DNA of 64,000 bases from Maribacter aestuarii (GTDB lineage Bacteria > Bacteroidota > Bacteroidia > Flavobacteriales > Flavobacteriaceae). Positions 1 through 9,953 of the stretch are shown here, piece after piece (the stretch's first letter is position 1; each line of letters opens with the position of its first letter). The notes beneath the pieces were generated by a model. The model searched no databases and was not told the origin of the DNA. It worked only from the letters and a program-made list of their open reading frames with translations. The translations under genes and the position numbers were made by a program. The DNA lies in the NCBI RefSeq assembly GCF_027474845.2, contig NZ_CP107031.2, forward strand, positions 558,001-622,000, given 5' to 3'.

Positions 1-556
1 CCGAAACAGCTGAGTAATCTACCCCAGCGTAAGCGGAGTTATCAAAGGATTGATAATCCACTGAAAAACCTCCTGAAACATCACCACTGAGTGTTAATGT
101 AAAAACCGCATTCCCATCCTCCTCTGCAACTGTTACGTTGGAAACGGCAACACTAATAGGTAACTGAAAATATTCTACTTGGGTCCGCCTATTATTTGCT
201 GACCCACAATTAAATTCATTTACAATTACCCTTACCTGTCCTGTAAAATTGGCCGTAAATGTTGTAGATGATCGCGTACCACAAGCATCATCATTATAGG
301 CAACGAATGCCCCGGTTGTCCTGTATATAGTTAATTGTGTGTCCCAGGTAGCTAATCCGCAAGTACTCACCGTATAACTTCTACCATTGGTCACGTTCAT
401 GGTAAAATAACGGCCTGCCCTTATGTCCCCAGTAAATTGGGAAGTAGTAGTGGGCGTTACGGTTATTCCAGAATTCGTGCCGGAATTTGGGCACTGGCCA
501 TACGTGTAACCAAGAGAAAATAAAACTAAAAATACTATTCTTCCTAAAATCTTCAT
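1..556 (-). CDS. Secreted Calx-beta domain surface protein, N-terminal part (gene runs off the left edge)
   Basis: The minus-strand reading frame opens with ATG at 554-556 and stays open to the window edge, giving about 185 residues. Residues 1-20 form a signal peptide (MKILGRIVFLVLFSLGYTYG). The next ~110 residues are Cys-, Thr- and Asn-rich with features of an extracellular beta-sandwich (RAGRYFTMNV, TWDTQLTIYR, YNDDACG). The last part (ISVAVSNVTVAEEDGNAVF, then YAGVDYSAVS) matches the Calx-beta repeat pattern. Such proteins in Flavobacteriaceae are usually type IX secretion cargo with a C-terminal sorting domain, but that end is not in the window. It lies downstream of, and in the same direction as, the gliding/type IX gene trio that follows; a hairpin at 749-764 suggests separate transcription. 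Confidence 0.75.
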   Translation of the reverse strand, partial: MKILGRIVFLVLFSLGYTYGQCPNSGTNSGITVTPTTTSQFTGDIRAGRYFTMNVTNGRSYTVSTCGLATWDTQLTIYRTTGAFVAYNDDACGTRSSTTFTANFTGQVRVIVNEFNCGSANNRRTQVEYFQLPISVAVSNVTVAEEDGNAVFTLTLSGDVSGGFSVDYQSFDNSAYAGVDYSAVS

Positions 557-748
557 AAACTGCTAAAGGGTTTGAAACAACCTGGATTTTAGGTAAAGCT
601 ATACTTATCAAAGGGTTCTAATAAATAATTGTTGTATAAGTGGTTATACACGGAGTGTAGTCCAATAAAACTGGGGTTTGGCAATTTTTAGGTTTTATTA
701 TGCCCTTACTCTGGGATATAAGAATATACGCATATAGACTAAAAAATA

Positions 749-764
749 AAAAGGGCGCCCTTTT
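749..764 (-). terminator. Probable intrinsic terminator of the adhesin-sprF-ompA operon
   Basis: A perfect 16-base palindrome (AAAAGGGCGCCCTTTT) lies about 34 bases past the stop codon of the OmpA-family gene. On the minus strand it is followed by a T-rich run (TATTTTTT). The stem has a very tight loop, so efficiency is uncertain, but position and T-run fit a terminator separating this operon from the Calx-beta gene. Confidence 0.5.
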
Positions 765-797
765 ATAGACCCCCTTCTTATTAAACTATTTTTTCGG

Positions 798-2738
798 CTA
801 TTCTAAAATGATAAACTCCGAACGCCTGTTCAGGTCATGTTTTTCAGAGGAGCATTTGACCCCATCAGCACATTCGTTGATGAGCTTCGTTTCGCCGTAA
901 CCCTCACTTTCTAATCGATTACTAGCAATACCTTTGGAAATCATATAGTTAATTGTAGATTCAGCTCTCTTTTGAGACAACCACAAATTGTAAGCTGCCG
1001 GACCTCTACTATCCGTATGCGAGTTAACCTTTAATTTCAAACTAGGGTATTTCTCCATTGCGGCAATTACCTTTTCTATTTCTATTTCGGAATCCTTTCG
1101 GATGTTATATTTATCGAAGTCAAAATAGATGGTACTCAATTGAAGTAATTTGGCCAAGTCATCTCCAAATCCGGCGGTTATCGTATCACGTTCTAGATAA
1201 AAATCTATAATCTTTGGTTTGCCATCGGATTCTCCAATGTACTCTTCAAAGGGAATGTAACCATCCATAAGCGCTCTTACAAAGTTCCCTTTGTTACAAT
1301 CCAGTTGCAGACTATAATTGCCATCAGAATCCGTTATTGTTGTCATGATTTCATTGTTGTTCTCATCTATAACCTTGACGGTAGCACCAACAAGCACTTC
1401 ATTTGAGATTTTATCCCTGACAGTTCCTGTAACTTTTTGAATGCAGTCAAATACCAACGGTTCCTTTTCTACAAAGCCGTAGATATCATCCGCTCCCAAT
1501 CCACCTTCACGGTCAGAGGCAAAGTATCCTGTTTTATCTTCTTCTTTGAAGATGAAAGTAAAATCATCGTTTTTACCGTTTACAGGTTCCCCAACATTTA
1601 AAACTTTTCCGGTAAAATCTTGCCGCTTTGTCTTTGTAGCAAAAACATCCAAACCACCAAGTCCCGGATGACCATCGGATGAAAAATATAATATTTCCTC
1701 ATTGGTCATAAAAGGAAAAGTTTCCCGAGCCTCCGTATTAATGTTTGGACCCAAATTCTGAGGGGTACCAAATGTGCCATCGTCGTTTATGGTCACCATA
1801 AAAAGATCTGATTCCCCCAAAGTTCCGGGCATATCCGAAGCAAAGTACAAAGTTTTCTCATCAGGACTTAAGGACGGATGGGCAACCGAATACGCATTGT
1901 TATTAAACGGAAGTTCCTCAATTTCCGACCATACACCATCAACCATCTGTGCTCTAAAAATTTTGAGCCTTATTATTCCTTTCTCGTCCTTGATATAATC
2001 ACCATCGATAAAATTATTCCTAGTAAAATATAATGTCTGACCGTCTTTAGTGGTTACCGAGGTAGATTCATGCAATCTTGTATTTACATTTTCGCCTATT
2101 TTGATAACTTCGTTAATCGATGTGCTATCGGAATTCACCTTGTACAAATCCAAAAAGTCCTTTGCATTCCATGTATGGCGATAACGGGCAAAATTACCGG
2201 TATCCCTATCCGAAGAAAAAATTAGCCCTTCTTTATAATATGACGGAGCGAAATCAGAGTAAGGCGAATTGTACTCAAATGACTTAATATCGTATCTACC
2301 TGAATTTTCTTTGATTTCTTTTAGGTAGTCTCTTTCATTTTTATAGGATTGAGCACGAACGTCGTTACTGGTAAGCTCTACGAACTTGGCCATTACAAGA
2401 TTGGAACCCTCGTAATCCCCAAGGGATTTTAAAGTTTGTGCATATTTAAAACAGTCTTCTGGAGAGGCATCACTGGCATAATCCGTTACCAAACGCCTAT
2501 AGGTCTCGGCGGCGTCTTTATAATCCGCATTATAGTAGTAGGAATTACCTAATTTTTTTAAAATCTCGGCAGAAACATAGCCCTTATCAATAATTTTCTT
2601 ATAAATATCTATAGCGGGGCTAAAGGAATATTCCTCATATTTCTCGTTTCCTTTATTAATGAGTCTTTCCTGTGCTAAGCTACTACCCAAACCACATAGT
2701 AAAAAAACAAAAAGCAAAAACTGTAATTTTCTCATCAT
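798..2738 (-). CDS. OmpA-family protein with TPR, PD40 beta-propeller and carboxypeptidase-regulatory domains (type IX/gliding partner)
   Basis: 646 residues. A signal peptide (~1-22, ending SLAQ) is followed by TPR-like helices (~25-150), PD40/WD40-like propeller repeats (~170-425, with LIFSSDRDTG, LYFASDMPG, YFSSDGHPG and GYFASDREG blades), a carboxypeptidase-regulatory-like beta-sandwich (~435-520) and a C-terminal OmpA peptidoglycan-binding domain (~535-646, with NSHTDSRGPAAYN and NRRSEF). This order is characteristic of Bacteroidota outer-membrane/periplasmic proteins encoded beside PorP/SprF. The role is inferred to be anchoring or energising surface-adhesin export at the peptidoglycan. 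It starts 13 bases after the sprF-like gene, so co-transcription is likely. Tandem ATGs (MMRK) leave a one-codon start ambiguity. Confidence 0.93.
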   Translation of the reverse strand: MMRKLQFLLFVFLLCGLGSSLAQERLINKGNEKYEEYSFSPAIDIYKKIIDKGYVSAEILKKLGNSYYYNADYKDAAETYRRLVTDYASDASPEDCFKYAQTLKSLGDYEGSNLVMAKFVELTSNDVRAQSYKNERDYLKEIKENSGRYDIKSFEYNSPYSDFAPSYYKEGLIFSSDRDTGNFARYRHTWNAKDFLDLYKVNSDSTSINEVIKIGENVNTRLHESTSVTTKDGQTLYFTRNNFIDGDYIKDEKGIIRLKIFRAQMVDGVWSEIEELPFNNNAYSVAHPSLSPDEKTLYFASDMPGTLGESDLFMVTINDDGTFGTPQNLGPNINTEARETFPFMTNEEILYFSSDGHPGLGGLDVFATKTKRQDFTGKVLNVGEPVNGKNDDFTFIFKEEDKTGYFASDREGGLGADDIYGFVEKEPLVFDCIQKVTGTVRDKISNEVLVGATVKVIDENNNEIMTTITDSDGNYSLQLDCNKGNFVRALMDGYIPFEEYIGESDGKPKIIDFYLERDTITAGFGDDLAKLLQLSTIYFDFDKYNIRKDSEIEIEKVIAAMEKYPSLKLKVNSHTDSRGPAAYNLWLSQKRAESTINYMISKGIASNRLESEGYGETKLINECADGVKCSSEKHDLNRRSEFIILE

Positions 2739-2751
2739 CTATTTGTTCATA

Positions 2752-3705
2752 TTAGAAGAAACGGGGTGATACTAATCTTTGGAAAGATTTGACCAACTCA
2801 AACCTTAAGAAAACCTCAAATGAACCATCGTTAAATTGTGTTCCACCCAATTCTGTTGTTTCCTTGTCATATGCTAGGCCCAACATAAATTGATCTGAGA
2901 TTTGAAAACCTGCCATGGCACTTAAAGCTGCGTCCCAGCGATAGGCTGCTCCAAAAGTGAATTTTTCATTGAACATAAAGTTTGCCGAAAAATCTACCTG
3001 TAGCGGTGCTCCTCCAACTACCTTAGTCAATAATGCGGGCTTAAATTTTAAGTTCCCATTCAAATCGAACACATAGCCCGTAATAAAATAGAAATTGATC
3101 CGCTCTTGCGATAAAAACTGTACGGAATTGGCATCCCTTTGTGAATTATCAAAGTGTTCCGTTTGTAAGAGATTGGGAGCAGAAAGACCGGCATAAAACT
3201 TATTGGAGTGATAATAAAGACCAAGTCCAAAATTTGGTGAAAATCTATTTTCAATGTTATCGGAATTCACTGGTTCCGAATCAAAATTTCTAAGTTTATT
3301 AAAATCAAGATTCAAGAGGTTACCTCCGAACTTTAGTCCAAAGGATAGCTTGCCTTCTGCAGAAACATCAATCGTATAGGAAAGGACACCGTCAAAATAA
3401 GTTTCTTGCACCGTGCCGTCCCCAATTTCGTCATTTACGATAGAAATACCGTAACCAAGTTTACTGTTCCTTATAGGTGAATGCAGGTTAAGTGTCTGAG
3501 AGGTCGGAGCACCGTCTAACCCAACCCATTGTGCCCTGTACAAGGCGGCAATGCTCAATTGTCCACGAGATCCTGCGTATGCTGGATTTACACTCATAGT
3601 ATTGAACATGTACTGGGTATATTGGGCATCTTGTTGGGCGCTGACCGTGACAAGACCTACGAACAATAAAATTAATAAAGCTGAAAACTTATTCCTGATA
3701 TTCAT
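2752..3705 (-). CDS. PorP/SprF family type IX secretion outer-membrane protein
   Basis: 317 residues with a signal peptide ending in VSAQ and the family hallmark just after it: QQDAQYTQYMFN, then NPAYAGSRG. The rest has alternating beta-strand character (LGYGISIVNDEIG, FSPNFGLGLYYHSNKFYAGLSAPNLL), as expected for an outer-membrane barrel of the PorP/SprF family. In gliding flavobacteria SprF is needed for surface delivery of the SprB adhesin, and each giant protein with a type-B C-terminal domain tends to have its own SprF-like gene next to it. That is the arrangement here: the adhesin ends 12 bases upstream. Family assignment is firm; the dedicated partner role is inferred from position. Confidence 0.93.
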   Translation of the reverse strand: MNIRNKFSALLILLFVGLVTVSAQQDAQYTQYMFNTMSVNPAYAGSRGQLSIAALYRAQWVGLDGAPTSQTLNLHSPIRNSKLGYGISIVNDEIGDGTVQETYFDGVLSYTIDVSAEGKLSFGLKFGGNLLNLDFNKLRNFDSEPVNSDNIENRFSPNFGLGLYYHSNKFYAGLSAPNLLQTEHFDNSQRDANSVQFLSQERINFYFITGYVFDLNGNLKFKPALLTKVVGGAPLQVDFSANFMFNEKFTFGAAYRWDAALSAMAGFQISDQFMLGLAYDKETTELGGTQFNDGSFEVFLRFELVKSFQRLVSPRFF

Positions 3706-3717
3706 ATAGTTATGCTA

Positions 3718-6700
3718 TTATCTACTGATGTAAAGATACTCACTATCCACATTATTAACTCCATCCAAAGTTGTGTAATCAAAAATGTAAAAATATATCC
3801 CCGAAGGTAAATATTCCTCTACACTTAGCGTGGACCTACCTCTTGAACGACCATCGAATACATTGTTTTGATTATTGTAGTTTTCACCTTCATACACCGC
3901 AACACCCCATCTATTGAAAATTCTTAATGTACTATTTCTTATGTTTTCAACTCCACGGATAAATAGGAAATCATTCCTTCCATCCGAATTAGGCGTAACC
4001 AATTGATTGACTTCTATTGCAGAAACTTCTGGAGCACTTACCGTTATGGTAACCGTAGCCGTATCGCAGTTGTCCATGGCGTCGCAGACCGTATACTCGA
4101 AAGTATCCGTACCGTTGAAGCCGTCGTTAGGTGTGTACGTGATTGTATCGTCCGTAATATCGTCCGGGGTTCCGCCGTCGTTTACCGTAACCGTTCCGTT
4201 AGAAGGGTCGGTTACCGTCAAGGTACCATCGCTGGGGATACCAGTATCATTGTCCAATATAGCTATGTCAACGGGAGTGTCCTCTTCCGTGGAAGCGACA
4301 TCGTCCACTACATCCGGCATTGGAGGTGTGCCCACGGTTATAGTGACCGTGGCGGTATCGCAGTTGTCCATGGCGTCGCACACCGTATACTCGAAAGTAT
4401 CCGTACCGTTGAAGCCGTCGTTAGGTGTGTACGTGATTGTATCGTCCGTAATATCGTCCGGGGTTCCGCCGTCGTTTACCGTAACCGTTCCGTTAGAAGG
4501 GTCGGTTACCGTCAAGGTACCATCGCTGGGGATACCAGTATCATTGTCCAATATAGCTATGTCAACGGGAGTGTCCTCTTCCGTGGAAGCGACATCGTCC
4601 ACTACATCCGGCATTGGAGGTGTGCCCACGGTTATAGTGACCGTGGCGGTATCGCAGTTGTCCATGGCGTCGCACACCGTATACTCGAAAGTATCCGTAC
4701 CGTTGAAGCCGTCGTTAGGTGTGTACGTGATTGTATCGTCCGTAATATCGTCCGGGGTTCCGCCGTCGTTTACCGTAACCGTTCCGTTAGAAGGGTCGGT
4801 TACCGTCAAGGTACCATCGCTGGGGATACCAGTATCATTGTCCAATATAGCTATGTCAACGGGAGTGTCCTCTTCCGTGGAAGCGACATCGTCCACTACA
4901 TCCAGCATTGGAGGTGTGCCCACGGTTATAGTGACCGTGGCGGTATCGCAGTTGTCCATGGCGTCGCACACCGTATACTCGAAAGTATCCGTACCGTTGA
5001 AGCCGTCGTTAGGTGTGTACGTGATTGTATCGTCCGTAATATCGTCCGGGGTTCCGCCGTCGTTTACCGTAACCGTTCCGTTAGAAGGGTCGGTTACCGT
5101 CAAGGTACCATCGCTGGGGATACCAGTATCATTGTCCAATATAGCTATGTCAACGGGAGTGTCCTCTTCCGTGGAAGCGACATCGTCCACTACATCCGGC
5201 ATTGGAGGTGTGCCCACGGTTATAGTGACCGTGGCGGTATCGCAGTTGTCCATGGCGTCGCACACCGTATACTCGAAAGTATCCGTACCGTTGAAGCCGT
5301 CGTTAGGTGTGTACGTGATTGTATCGTCCGTAATATCGTCCGGGGTTCGGCCGTCGTTTATCGTTACGATCCCGTTCGATGCATCGGTTACCGTCAAGGT
5401 ACCATCGCTGGGGATACCAGTATCATTGTCCAATATAGCTATGTCAACGGGAGTGTCCTCTTCCGTGGAAGCGACATCGTCTACTACATCTAAAATCATT
5501 GGACTGTCAGGGTCGAGGTAGTCCGGCGTACCGTCGCCGTCCGTATCGTCGTCGGTAGGGTCGCCGTCACCGTCCGCGTCCTCGTCGGGGGTGTCTATAC
5601 CGTCGCCGTCGTCGTCAAGGTCCCTGTAGTTCACGTCCTCCGTCCCGTCCGTGTCAGGAAGGTCGTTCGCGGGGTCGTCGATCTCATCGTTAACGTCGAA
5701 GCCGTCGTCAACATCGCTGCCCTCGTAGCCGTCGTCCAGCCCGTCGCCGTCCGTGTCCGTGCCCGTATAGGCCTGGTCGGGGACACCGTCGAAGTTGAAG
5801 TCGTTGCCCTCGTTGTTGTCCGGTACAAGGTCGTTGTCACTGTCACCGTCAAGGTAGTCGGGCGCGTCCGTACCGTCCGTGTTCACGGGGTCGAGACCCT
5901 CGGGGGCGTACGCACTGTTGATACCGTCGTTCGAGGCGTAGGTCGCCGCGTCGTCATCGTTAGGGGCAACATAGCCGTCGGTAGTCTGCGCCTCAACGTT
6001 GTCGGGGATGCCGTCGTCGTCACTGTCGATGTCCAAATGGTTAGGGTAACCGTCACCGTCCGTGTCGATAGGGTCGGTCAACGGATCGTTGTCGCCGTCG
6101 ATGTTGGGGTCTTCCGTAGTATCCAGTACCCCGTCGTTGTCGTCGTCAAGGTCGACGCTGTCCGTTACGCCGTCACCATCGGTATCAGGGTCAGGAGAAG
6201 GGTCTGGGTCAGGGTCGAGGTAGTCCGGCGTACCGTCGCCGTCCGTATCGTCGTCGGTAGGGTCGCCGTCACCGTCCGCGTCCTCGTCGGGGGTGTCTAT
6301 ACCGTCGCCGTCGTCGTCAAGGTCCCTGTAGTTCACGTCCTCCGTCCCGTCCGTGTCAGGAAGGTCGTTCGCGGGGTCGTCGATCTCATCGTTAACGTCG
6401 AAGCCGTCGTCAACATCGCTGCCCTCGTAGCCGTCGTCCAGCCCGTCGCCGTCCGTGTCCGTGCCCGTATAGGCCTGGTCGGGGACACCGTCGAAGTTGA
6501 AGTCGTTGCCCTCGTTGTTGTCCGGTACAAGGTCGTTGTCACTGTCACCGTCAAGGTAGTCGGGCGCGTCCGTACCGTCCGTGTTCACGGGGTCGAGACC
6601 CTCGGGGGCGTACGCACTGTTGATACCGTCGTTCGAGGCGTAGGTCGCCGCGTCGTCATCGTTAGGGGCAACATAGCCGTCGGTAGTCTGCGCCTCAACG

Positions 6701-7593
6701 TTGTCGGGGATGCCGTCGTCGTCACTGTCGATGTCCCTAAAATTTGGATTTGTATCATTATCCGAATTAATCGGAGTAATTCCTTCACCTGAACCTGGCG
6801 TATTTTCATAGTGATCATCCAGTCCGTTTCCATCGCTATCCATTCCGCAGGGAGCCTGAAAATCATCCGGTGATTGCGCTTCAACATTGTCTAAGATTCC
6901 ATCGTTGTCCGAATCCAAGTCCCTAAAATCGGGTCTAGCATCACTATCGGTATCCTCTGGCGTTAGACCTTCTCCAGACCCTGGTTTATGCTCATAATGA
7001 TCATCAATACCATTACCATCACTGTCCATTCCGCATGGAGCTTGATAATCCGTGCTTGTCTGGGCCTCTACATTGTCCAAGATTCCATCATTATCAGAAT
7101 CGATGTCCAAATAATCAGGAATATGGTCTCTATCAGTATCAACAGGAATAAGTCCACCACAACTTCCAGGAGTCTCCTCATAATGATCATCCAATCCATT
7201 TCCATCTGAATCTATACCACACGGAGCAATAAAATTTTCAGACAACTGCGCTTCTACATTATCAAGAATTCCATCATTGTCAGAATCAATGTCCAAATAA
7301 TCAGGAATACCATCTCCGTCCGTATCTGTAGGATGAGTGGATGGGTCGTTATCTTCATCTTCATTGGCATCTTCCACGCTATCTATGATTCCGTCACCAT
7401 CATCATCTATATCAACATGATTGGGAACTTTATCGCCATCCGTATCCGTATATAACGTAAGTGAAACGTCTTCCAAAGAACTCTCAGTTTCCATAGTAAA
7501 GGAAAAGCTTGTTTGAGCAGTAAGGAAAAGGGCTATTAGCAAAGCCTTGGTAAGCCATTTATAACCAATAATCGGAATTGTAATATTTTCCAT
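3718..7593 (-). CDS. Giant TSP3/Ig-like repeat surface protein with gliding-motility-type C-terminal domain
   Basis: 1291 residues. An N-terminal signal/hydrophobic segment (~12-33) is followed by acidic thrombospondin type-3-like calcium-binding repeats (~48-690, DxDxDGxxD patterns such as [16 protein letters not shown]), then five nearly identical 98-residue Ig/cadherin-like domains (~695-1185, each with [18 protein letters not shown] and [17 protein letters not shown]), then a type-B gliding C-terminal domain (~1195-1291, with [22 protein letters not shown] and PSGIYFYIF). The protein is predicted to be a type IX-exported, calcium-stiffened adhesin delivered by the adjacent SprF-like protein. 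The core (~4040-6736) is much richer in GC than both ends; a hand count gives 36/60 G+C in 5641-5700 against 22/60 in 7261-7320, although both encode the same kind of repeat. Repeat number may be unreliable in a short-read assembly. Confidence 0.9.
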   Translation of the reverse strand: MENITIPIIGYKWLTKALLIALFLTAQTSFSFTMETESSLEDVSLTLYTDTDGDKVPNHVDIDDDGDGIIDSVEDANEDEDNDPSTHPTDTDGDGIPDYLDIDSDNDGILDNVEAQLSENFIAPCGIDSDGNGLDDHYEETPGSCGGLIPVDTDRDHIPDYLDIDSDNDGILDNVEAQTSTDYQAPCGMDSDGNGIDDHYEHKPGSGEGLTPEDTDSDARPDFRDLDSDNDGILDNVEAQSPDDFQAPCGMDSDGNGLDDHYENTPGSGEGITPINSDNDTNPNFRDIDSDDDGIPDNVEAQTTDGYVAPNDDDAATYASNDGINSAYAPEGLDPVNTDGTDAPDYLDGDSDNDLVPDNNEGNDFNFDGVPDQAYTGTDTDGDGLDDGYEGSDVDDGFDVNDEIDDPANDLPDTDGTEDVNYRDLDDDGDGIDTPDEDADGDGDPTDDDTDGDGTPDYLDPDPDPSPDPDTDGDGVTDSVDLDDDNDGVLDTTEDPNIDGDNDPLTDPIDTDGDGYPNHLDIDSDDDGIPDNVEAQTTDGYVAPNDDDAATYASNDGINSAYAPEGLDPVNTDGTDAPDYLDGDSDNDLVPDNNEGNDFNFDGVPDQAYTGTDTDGDGLDDGYEGSDVDDGFDVNDEIDDPANDLPDTDGTEDVNYRDLDDDGDGIDTPDEDADGDGDPTDDDTDGDGTPDYLDPDSPMILDVVDDVASTEEDTPVDIAILDNDTGIPSDGTLTVTDASNGIVTINDGRTPDDITDDTITYTPNDGFNGTDTFEYTVCDAMDNCDTATVTITVGTPPMPDVVDDVASTEEDTPVDIAILDNDTGIPSDGTLTVTDPSNGTVTVNDGGTPDDITDDTITYTPNDGFNGTDTFEYTVCDAMDNCDTATVTITVGTPPMLDVVDDVASTEEDTPVDIAILDNDTGIPSDGTLTVTDPSNGTVTVNDGGTPDDITDDTITYTPNDGFNGTDTFEYTVCDAMDNCDTATVTITVGTPPMPDVVDDVASTEEDTPVDIAILDNDTGIPSDGTLTVTDPSNGTVTVNDGGTPDDITDDTITYTPNDGFNGTDTFEYTVCDAMDNCDTATVTITVGTPPMPDVVDDVASTEEDTPVDIAILDNDTGIPSDGTLTVTDPSNGTVTVNDGGTPDDITDDTITYTPNDGFNGTDTFEYTVCDAMDNCDTATVTITVSAPEVSAIEVNQLVTPNSDGRNDFLFIRGVENIRNSTLRIFNRWGVAVYEGENYNNQNNVFDGRSRGRSTLSVEEYLPSGIYFYIFDYTTLDGVNNVDSEYLYISR
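4040..5491 (-). repeat. Five tandem 294-bp in-frame repeats (Ig/cadherin-like domains)
   Basis: The same marker sequence (GTCAACGGGAGTGTCC) recurs at 4267, 4561, 4855, 5149 and 5443, a constant 294-base period that encodes 98 residues. Units are almost identical at the DNA level. The copy at the N-terminal side of the protein (near 5345-5390) and the C-terminal-most copy (near 4040-4075) carry the most differences. This suggests recent amplification or homogenisation. Confidence 0.95.
5506..6034 (-). repeat. 529-bp direct duplication inside the adhesin gene, copy 1
   Basis: This block reappears 702 bases later (6208-6736). By eye the copies are identical, diverging exactly at both edges (T5505 against G6207; A6035 against C6737). 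It encodes the acidic TSP3-type block from the [16 protein letters not shown] unit to the [14 protein letters not shown] unit. Offset and length keep the frame, so the protein carries the same ~176-residue block twice. Confidence 0.9.
6208..6736 (-). repeat. 529-bp direct duplication inside the adhesin gene, copy 2
   Basis: Second copy of the block at 5506-6034, separated from it by 173 bases that encode a different TSP3-like linker. Apparent identity implies a very recent duplication or ongoing gene conversion. Confidence 0.9.
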
Positions 7594-7964
7594 AAATGAT
7601 AGTTTTAGTCAACTGATCACCATGGCATGTAGGAAAAAAATAGTTGTAAGAAGTGGGGCTTACCTTTCAAAAATACAACGCAAGATAATTCTTATATCAT
7701 AAACCTCAAATTGTTTGTATCGATAAAAAATCGTAACACTTCCAATAGCAAATTTATTCGATAAACTACCATATTATTGAGGTTCCACAATATTCTACCT
7801 AGTTTTTTATACTTTGAAAAGTAATATTATTCGACCAAAAACATAAGGCACTTGGCATGTTGTGAAAAATCTATAGAATAGGACTACTAAGGGTGCCTAT
7901 GTATTATGCTCATAGGTTTTATCACAATAGCTATAAATTGTATAGTTTTGCCCAAATTTTATGA
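7594..7964. promoter_or_regulatory. Divergent intergenic region between the adhesin operon and prfC
   Basis: 371 AT-rich bases with no credible gene. On the minus strand a TAnnTTTG-type -7 element (TATTTTTG, 7675-7668) could serve the adhesin operon, leaving a leader of about 70 bases. On the plus strand TAGTTTTG (7943-7950) lies 14 bases before the prfC start codon. Neither has a clear TTG at the usual upstream spacing, so both are candidates only. Confidence 0.4.
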
Positions 7965-9554
7965 ATGACATTTAAGCAAGAAATAGCAAGGAGGCGGACG
8001 TTTGGAATTATTTCACATCCCGATGCCGGTAAGACTACACTTACCGAAAAACTACTATTGTTTGGGGGAGCCATACAAGAGGCCGGTGCAGTTAAGAATA
8101 ACAAAATCAAAAAAACTGCTACCAGTGATTTTATGGAGATAGAGCGGCAAAGAGGAATTTCTGTTGCTACCTCTGTTTTGGCCTTTATCTATAAGGATAA
8201 AAAAATAAACATTCTAGATACCCCCGGACACAAGGACTTTGCCGAGGACACTTTTCGCACATTAACTGCTGTGGACAGCGTTATCGTTGTTATTGATGTC
8301 GCAAAGGGTGTTGAGGAACAAACCGTCAAACTAGTAGAAGTTTGCCGGATGCGAAACATACCTATGCTTGTATTCATAAATAAACTTGACAGGGAAGGAC
8401 AGGACGCTTTTGACCTATTGGACGAGCTAGAGCAGAAATTAGGTTTATCTGTTACACCATTGAGTTTTCCAATAGGGATGGGTTATGACTTCAAAGGCAT
8501 ATACAATATATACGAGAAAAATATAAATCTATTTACAGGGGACAACAAGAAGAATATTGAAGAAACCATCGCTTTTGACGATATCAACAGTTCGGAACTG
8601 GAAAAGATTATCGGCTCAAAAGCCGCTCAGGAACTACGGGATAATTTAGAATTGGTTTGGGGCGTTTACCCGCCTTTCGATAAAAAAGCTTATTTAGCCG
8701 GGGAACAACAACCTGTTTTCTTTGGGTCGGCATTAAATAATTTTGGAGTACGGGAACTATTGGATTGTTTCATAGAAATTGCCCCGGCACCAAAGCCAAA
8801 AATGGCAGAGGAAAGATTGGTAACTGCGGATGAACCGGAATTAACCGGCTTCGTGTTTAAAATTCATGCCAATATGGATCCCAAGCACAGAGATCGATTA
8901 GCTTTTGTGAAAATTGTGTCCGGTAAATTTGAGCGAAACAAGCCCTATCTTCATGTAAGGCACAACAAAAAATTAAAATTTTCCAGTCCCAACGCATTTT
9001 TTGCGGAAAAAAAGGAAATTGTGGACGAATCGTTTCCCGGTGATATTGTAGGCTTACATGATACCGGTAACTTTAAAATAGGTGATACCCTTACTGAAGG
9101 GGAAGTTTTACACTATAAAGGTGTTCCGAGTTTTTCTCCGGAGCATTTTAGGTATATCAATAATGCAGACCCAATGAAATCCAAGCAATTGAATAAGGGT
9201 ATAGACCAGTTAATGGATGAAGGTGTCGCTCAACTTTTTACGTTGGAAATGAACGGACGCAAAGTAATAGGTACAGTGGGTGCCCTGCAATTTGAAGTCA
9301 TTCAGTATCGATTGGAGCATGAATATGGTGCCAAATGCAGCTATGAAAATTTTCCGGTATACAAAGCTTGCTGGGTAGGCACGGAGAATAGAAAAAGTGA
9401 CGAGTTCAAGGAATTTGTAAGGGTAAAACAAAAATTTCTTGCAAAAGACAAACGTGGACAACTTGTTTTCCTTGCAGATTCCCAGTTTTCCTTACAAATG
9501 ACACAGCAAAAATATCCGTCCGTGAAACTCCATTTTACATCGGAGTTCGACTAA
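7965..9554 (+). CDS. prfC: Peptide chain release factor 3 (RF3)
   Basis: 529 residues, the usual RF3 length. This GTPase recycles RF1/RF2 from the ribosome after termination. The translation-factor GTPase motifs are present: P-loop SHPDAGKTTLTEK (~18-30), DTPGHKDF and NKLDREGQD. A start with MTFKQEIARRRTFGIISHP fits the family; an ATG four bases upstream (7961) runs into a stop after four codons and is not used. The gene stands alone between the adhesin operon and a convergent DUF3467 gene and ends in a strong hairpin terminator. Confidence 0.97.
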   Translation: MTFKQEIARRRTFGIISHPDAGKTTLTEKLLLFGGAIQEAGAVKNNKIKKTATSDFMEIERQRGISVATSVLAFIYKDKKINILDTPGHKDFAEDTFRTLTAVDSVIVVIDVAKGVEEQTVKLVEVCRMRNIPMLVFINKLDREGQDAFDLLDELEQKLGLSVTPLSFPIGMGYDFKGIYNIYEKNINLFTGDNKKNIEETIAFDDINSSELEKIIGSKAAQELRDNLELVWGVYPPFDKKAYLAGEQQPVFFGSALNNFGVRELLDCFIEIAPAPKPKMAEERLVTADEPELTGFVFKIHANMDPKHRDRLAFVKIVSGKFERNKPYLHVRHNKKLKFSSPNAFFAEKKEIVDESFPGDIVGLHDTGNFKIGDTLTEGEVLHYKGVPSFSPEHFRYINNADPMKSKQLNKGIDQLMDEGVAQLFTLEMNGRKVIGTVGALQFEVIQYRLEHEYGAKCSYENFPVYKACWVGTENRKSDEFKEFVRVKQKFLAKDKRGQLVFLADSQFSLQMTQQKYPSVKLHFTSEFD

Positions 9555-9589
9555 AAAAAAGCCCAGCTAAAACTTAGCTGGGTTTTTTT
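9553..9589. terminator. Bidirectional intrinsic terminator between prfC and the DUF3467 gene
   Basis: A 9-bp perfect stem (CCCAGCTAA, 9562-9570, with TTAGCTGGG, 9574-9582) and 3-base loop, flanked by an A-run on the left (9553-9560) and a T-run on the right (9583-9589). The geometry works for transcripts arriving from either side, as expected for convergent genes. Confidence 0.92.
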
Positions 9590-9902
9590 ATGCTTCCCCT
9601 GTCGGTCCAAAATTCATCGGAATTGGGGGTTGCTCATAATCTTTAATGGTCCCGTGTGCTTTCTCAAAGCGCTGAACGTTATCGTTCAAGGCCTTTAAAA
9701 ATTTCTTGGCATGCTGTGGGGTAAGCACTATTCTGCTTTTCACCTTAGCCTTTGGAGCACCGGGCATCATACTAATAAAATCAACGACAAATTCAGAAAC
9801 GGAATGATTAATAATGGCCAAGTTGGAATAGATACCTTCTGCCACTTTTTCGTCCAATTCTATATTTATCTGTTTTTGATTTTGTTTTTTACTATCGCTC
9901 AT
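9588..9902 (-). CDS. DUF3467 domain-containing protein
   Basis: 104 residues when started at ATG 9902 (MSDSKKQNQKQINIELDEK), which gives the conserved beginning of this family; a TTG six codons upstream is less likely. The core (KVAEGIYSNLAIINHSVSEF, FISMMPGAPKAKVKSRIVL, LTPQHAKKFLKAL) is the DUF3467 signature found across Bacteroidota, often next to rpoC as here. The function is unknown. It follows the rpoC terminator by about 20 bases, so it may be expressed by read-through of that terminator or from a promoter overlapping it. Confidence 0.92.
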   Translation of the reverse strand: MSDSKKQNQKQINIELDEKVAEGIYSNLAIINHSVSEFVVDFISMMPGAPKAKVKSRIVLTPQHAKKFLKALNDNVQRFEKAHGTIKDYEQPPIPMNFGPTGEA

Positions 9903-9917
9903 ATCTTGAAAATTATA

Positions 9918-9949
9918 CAAAAAGAAACCCCCAACATAGTTGAGGGTTT
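9918..9949 (-). terminator. Intrinsic terminator of the rpoBC operon
   Basis: On the minus strand, AAACCCTCAAC (9949-9939) pairs with GTTGGGGGTTT (9935-9925) with one G-T pair and a 3-base loop, followed by CTTTTT. It begins about 5 bases after the rpoC stop codon. Confidence 0.85.
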
Positions 9950-9953
9950 AGTT

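Noticed and set aside
4003..5521. Two long plus-strand open frames opposite the adhesin repeats
   Set aside because: They run antisense through five 294-bp repeats, repeat the same 98-residue block and arise from the skewed codon content of the real minus-strand gene; no start signal or family match.
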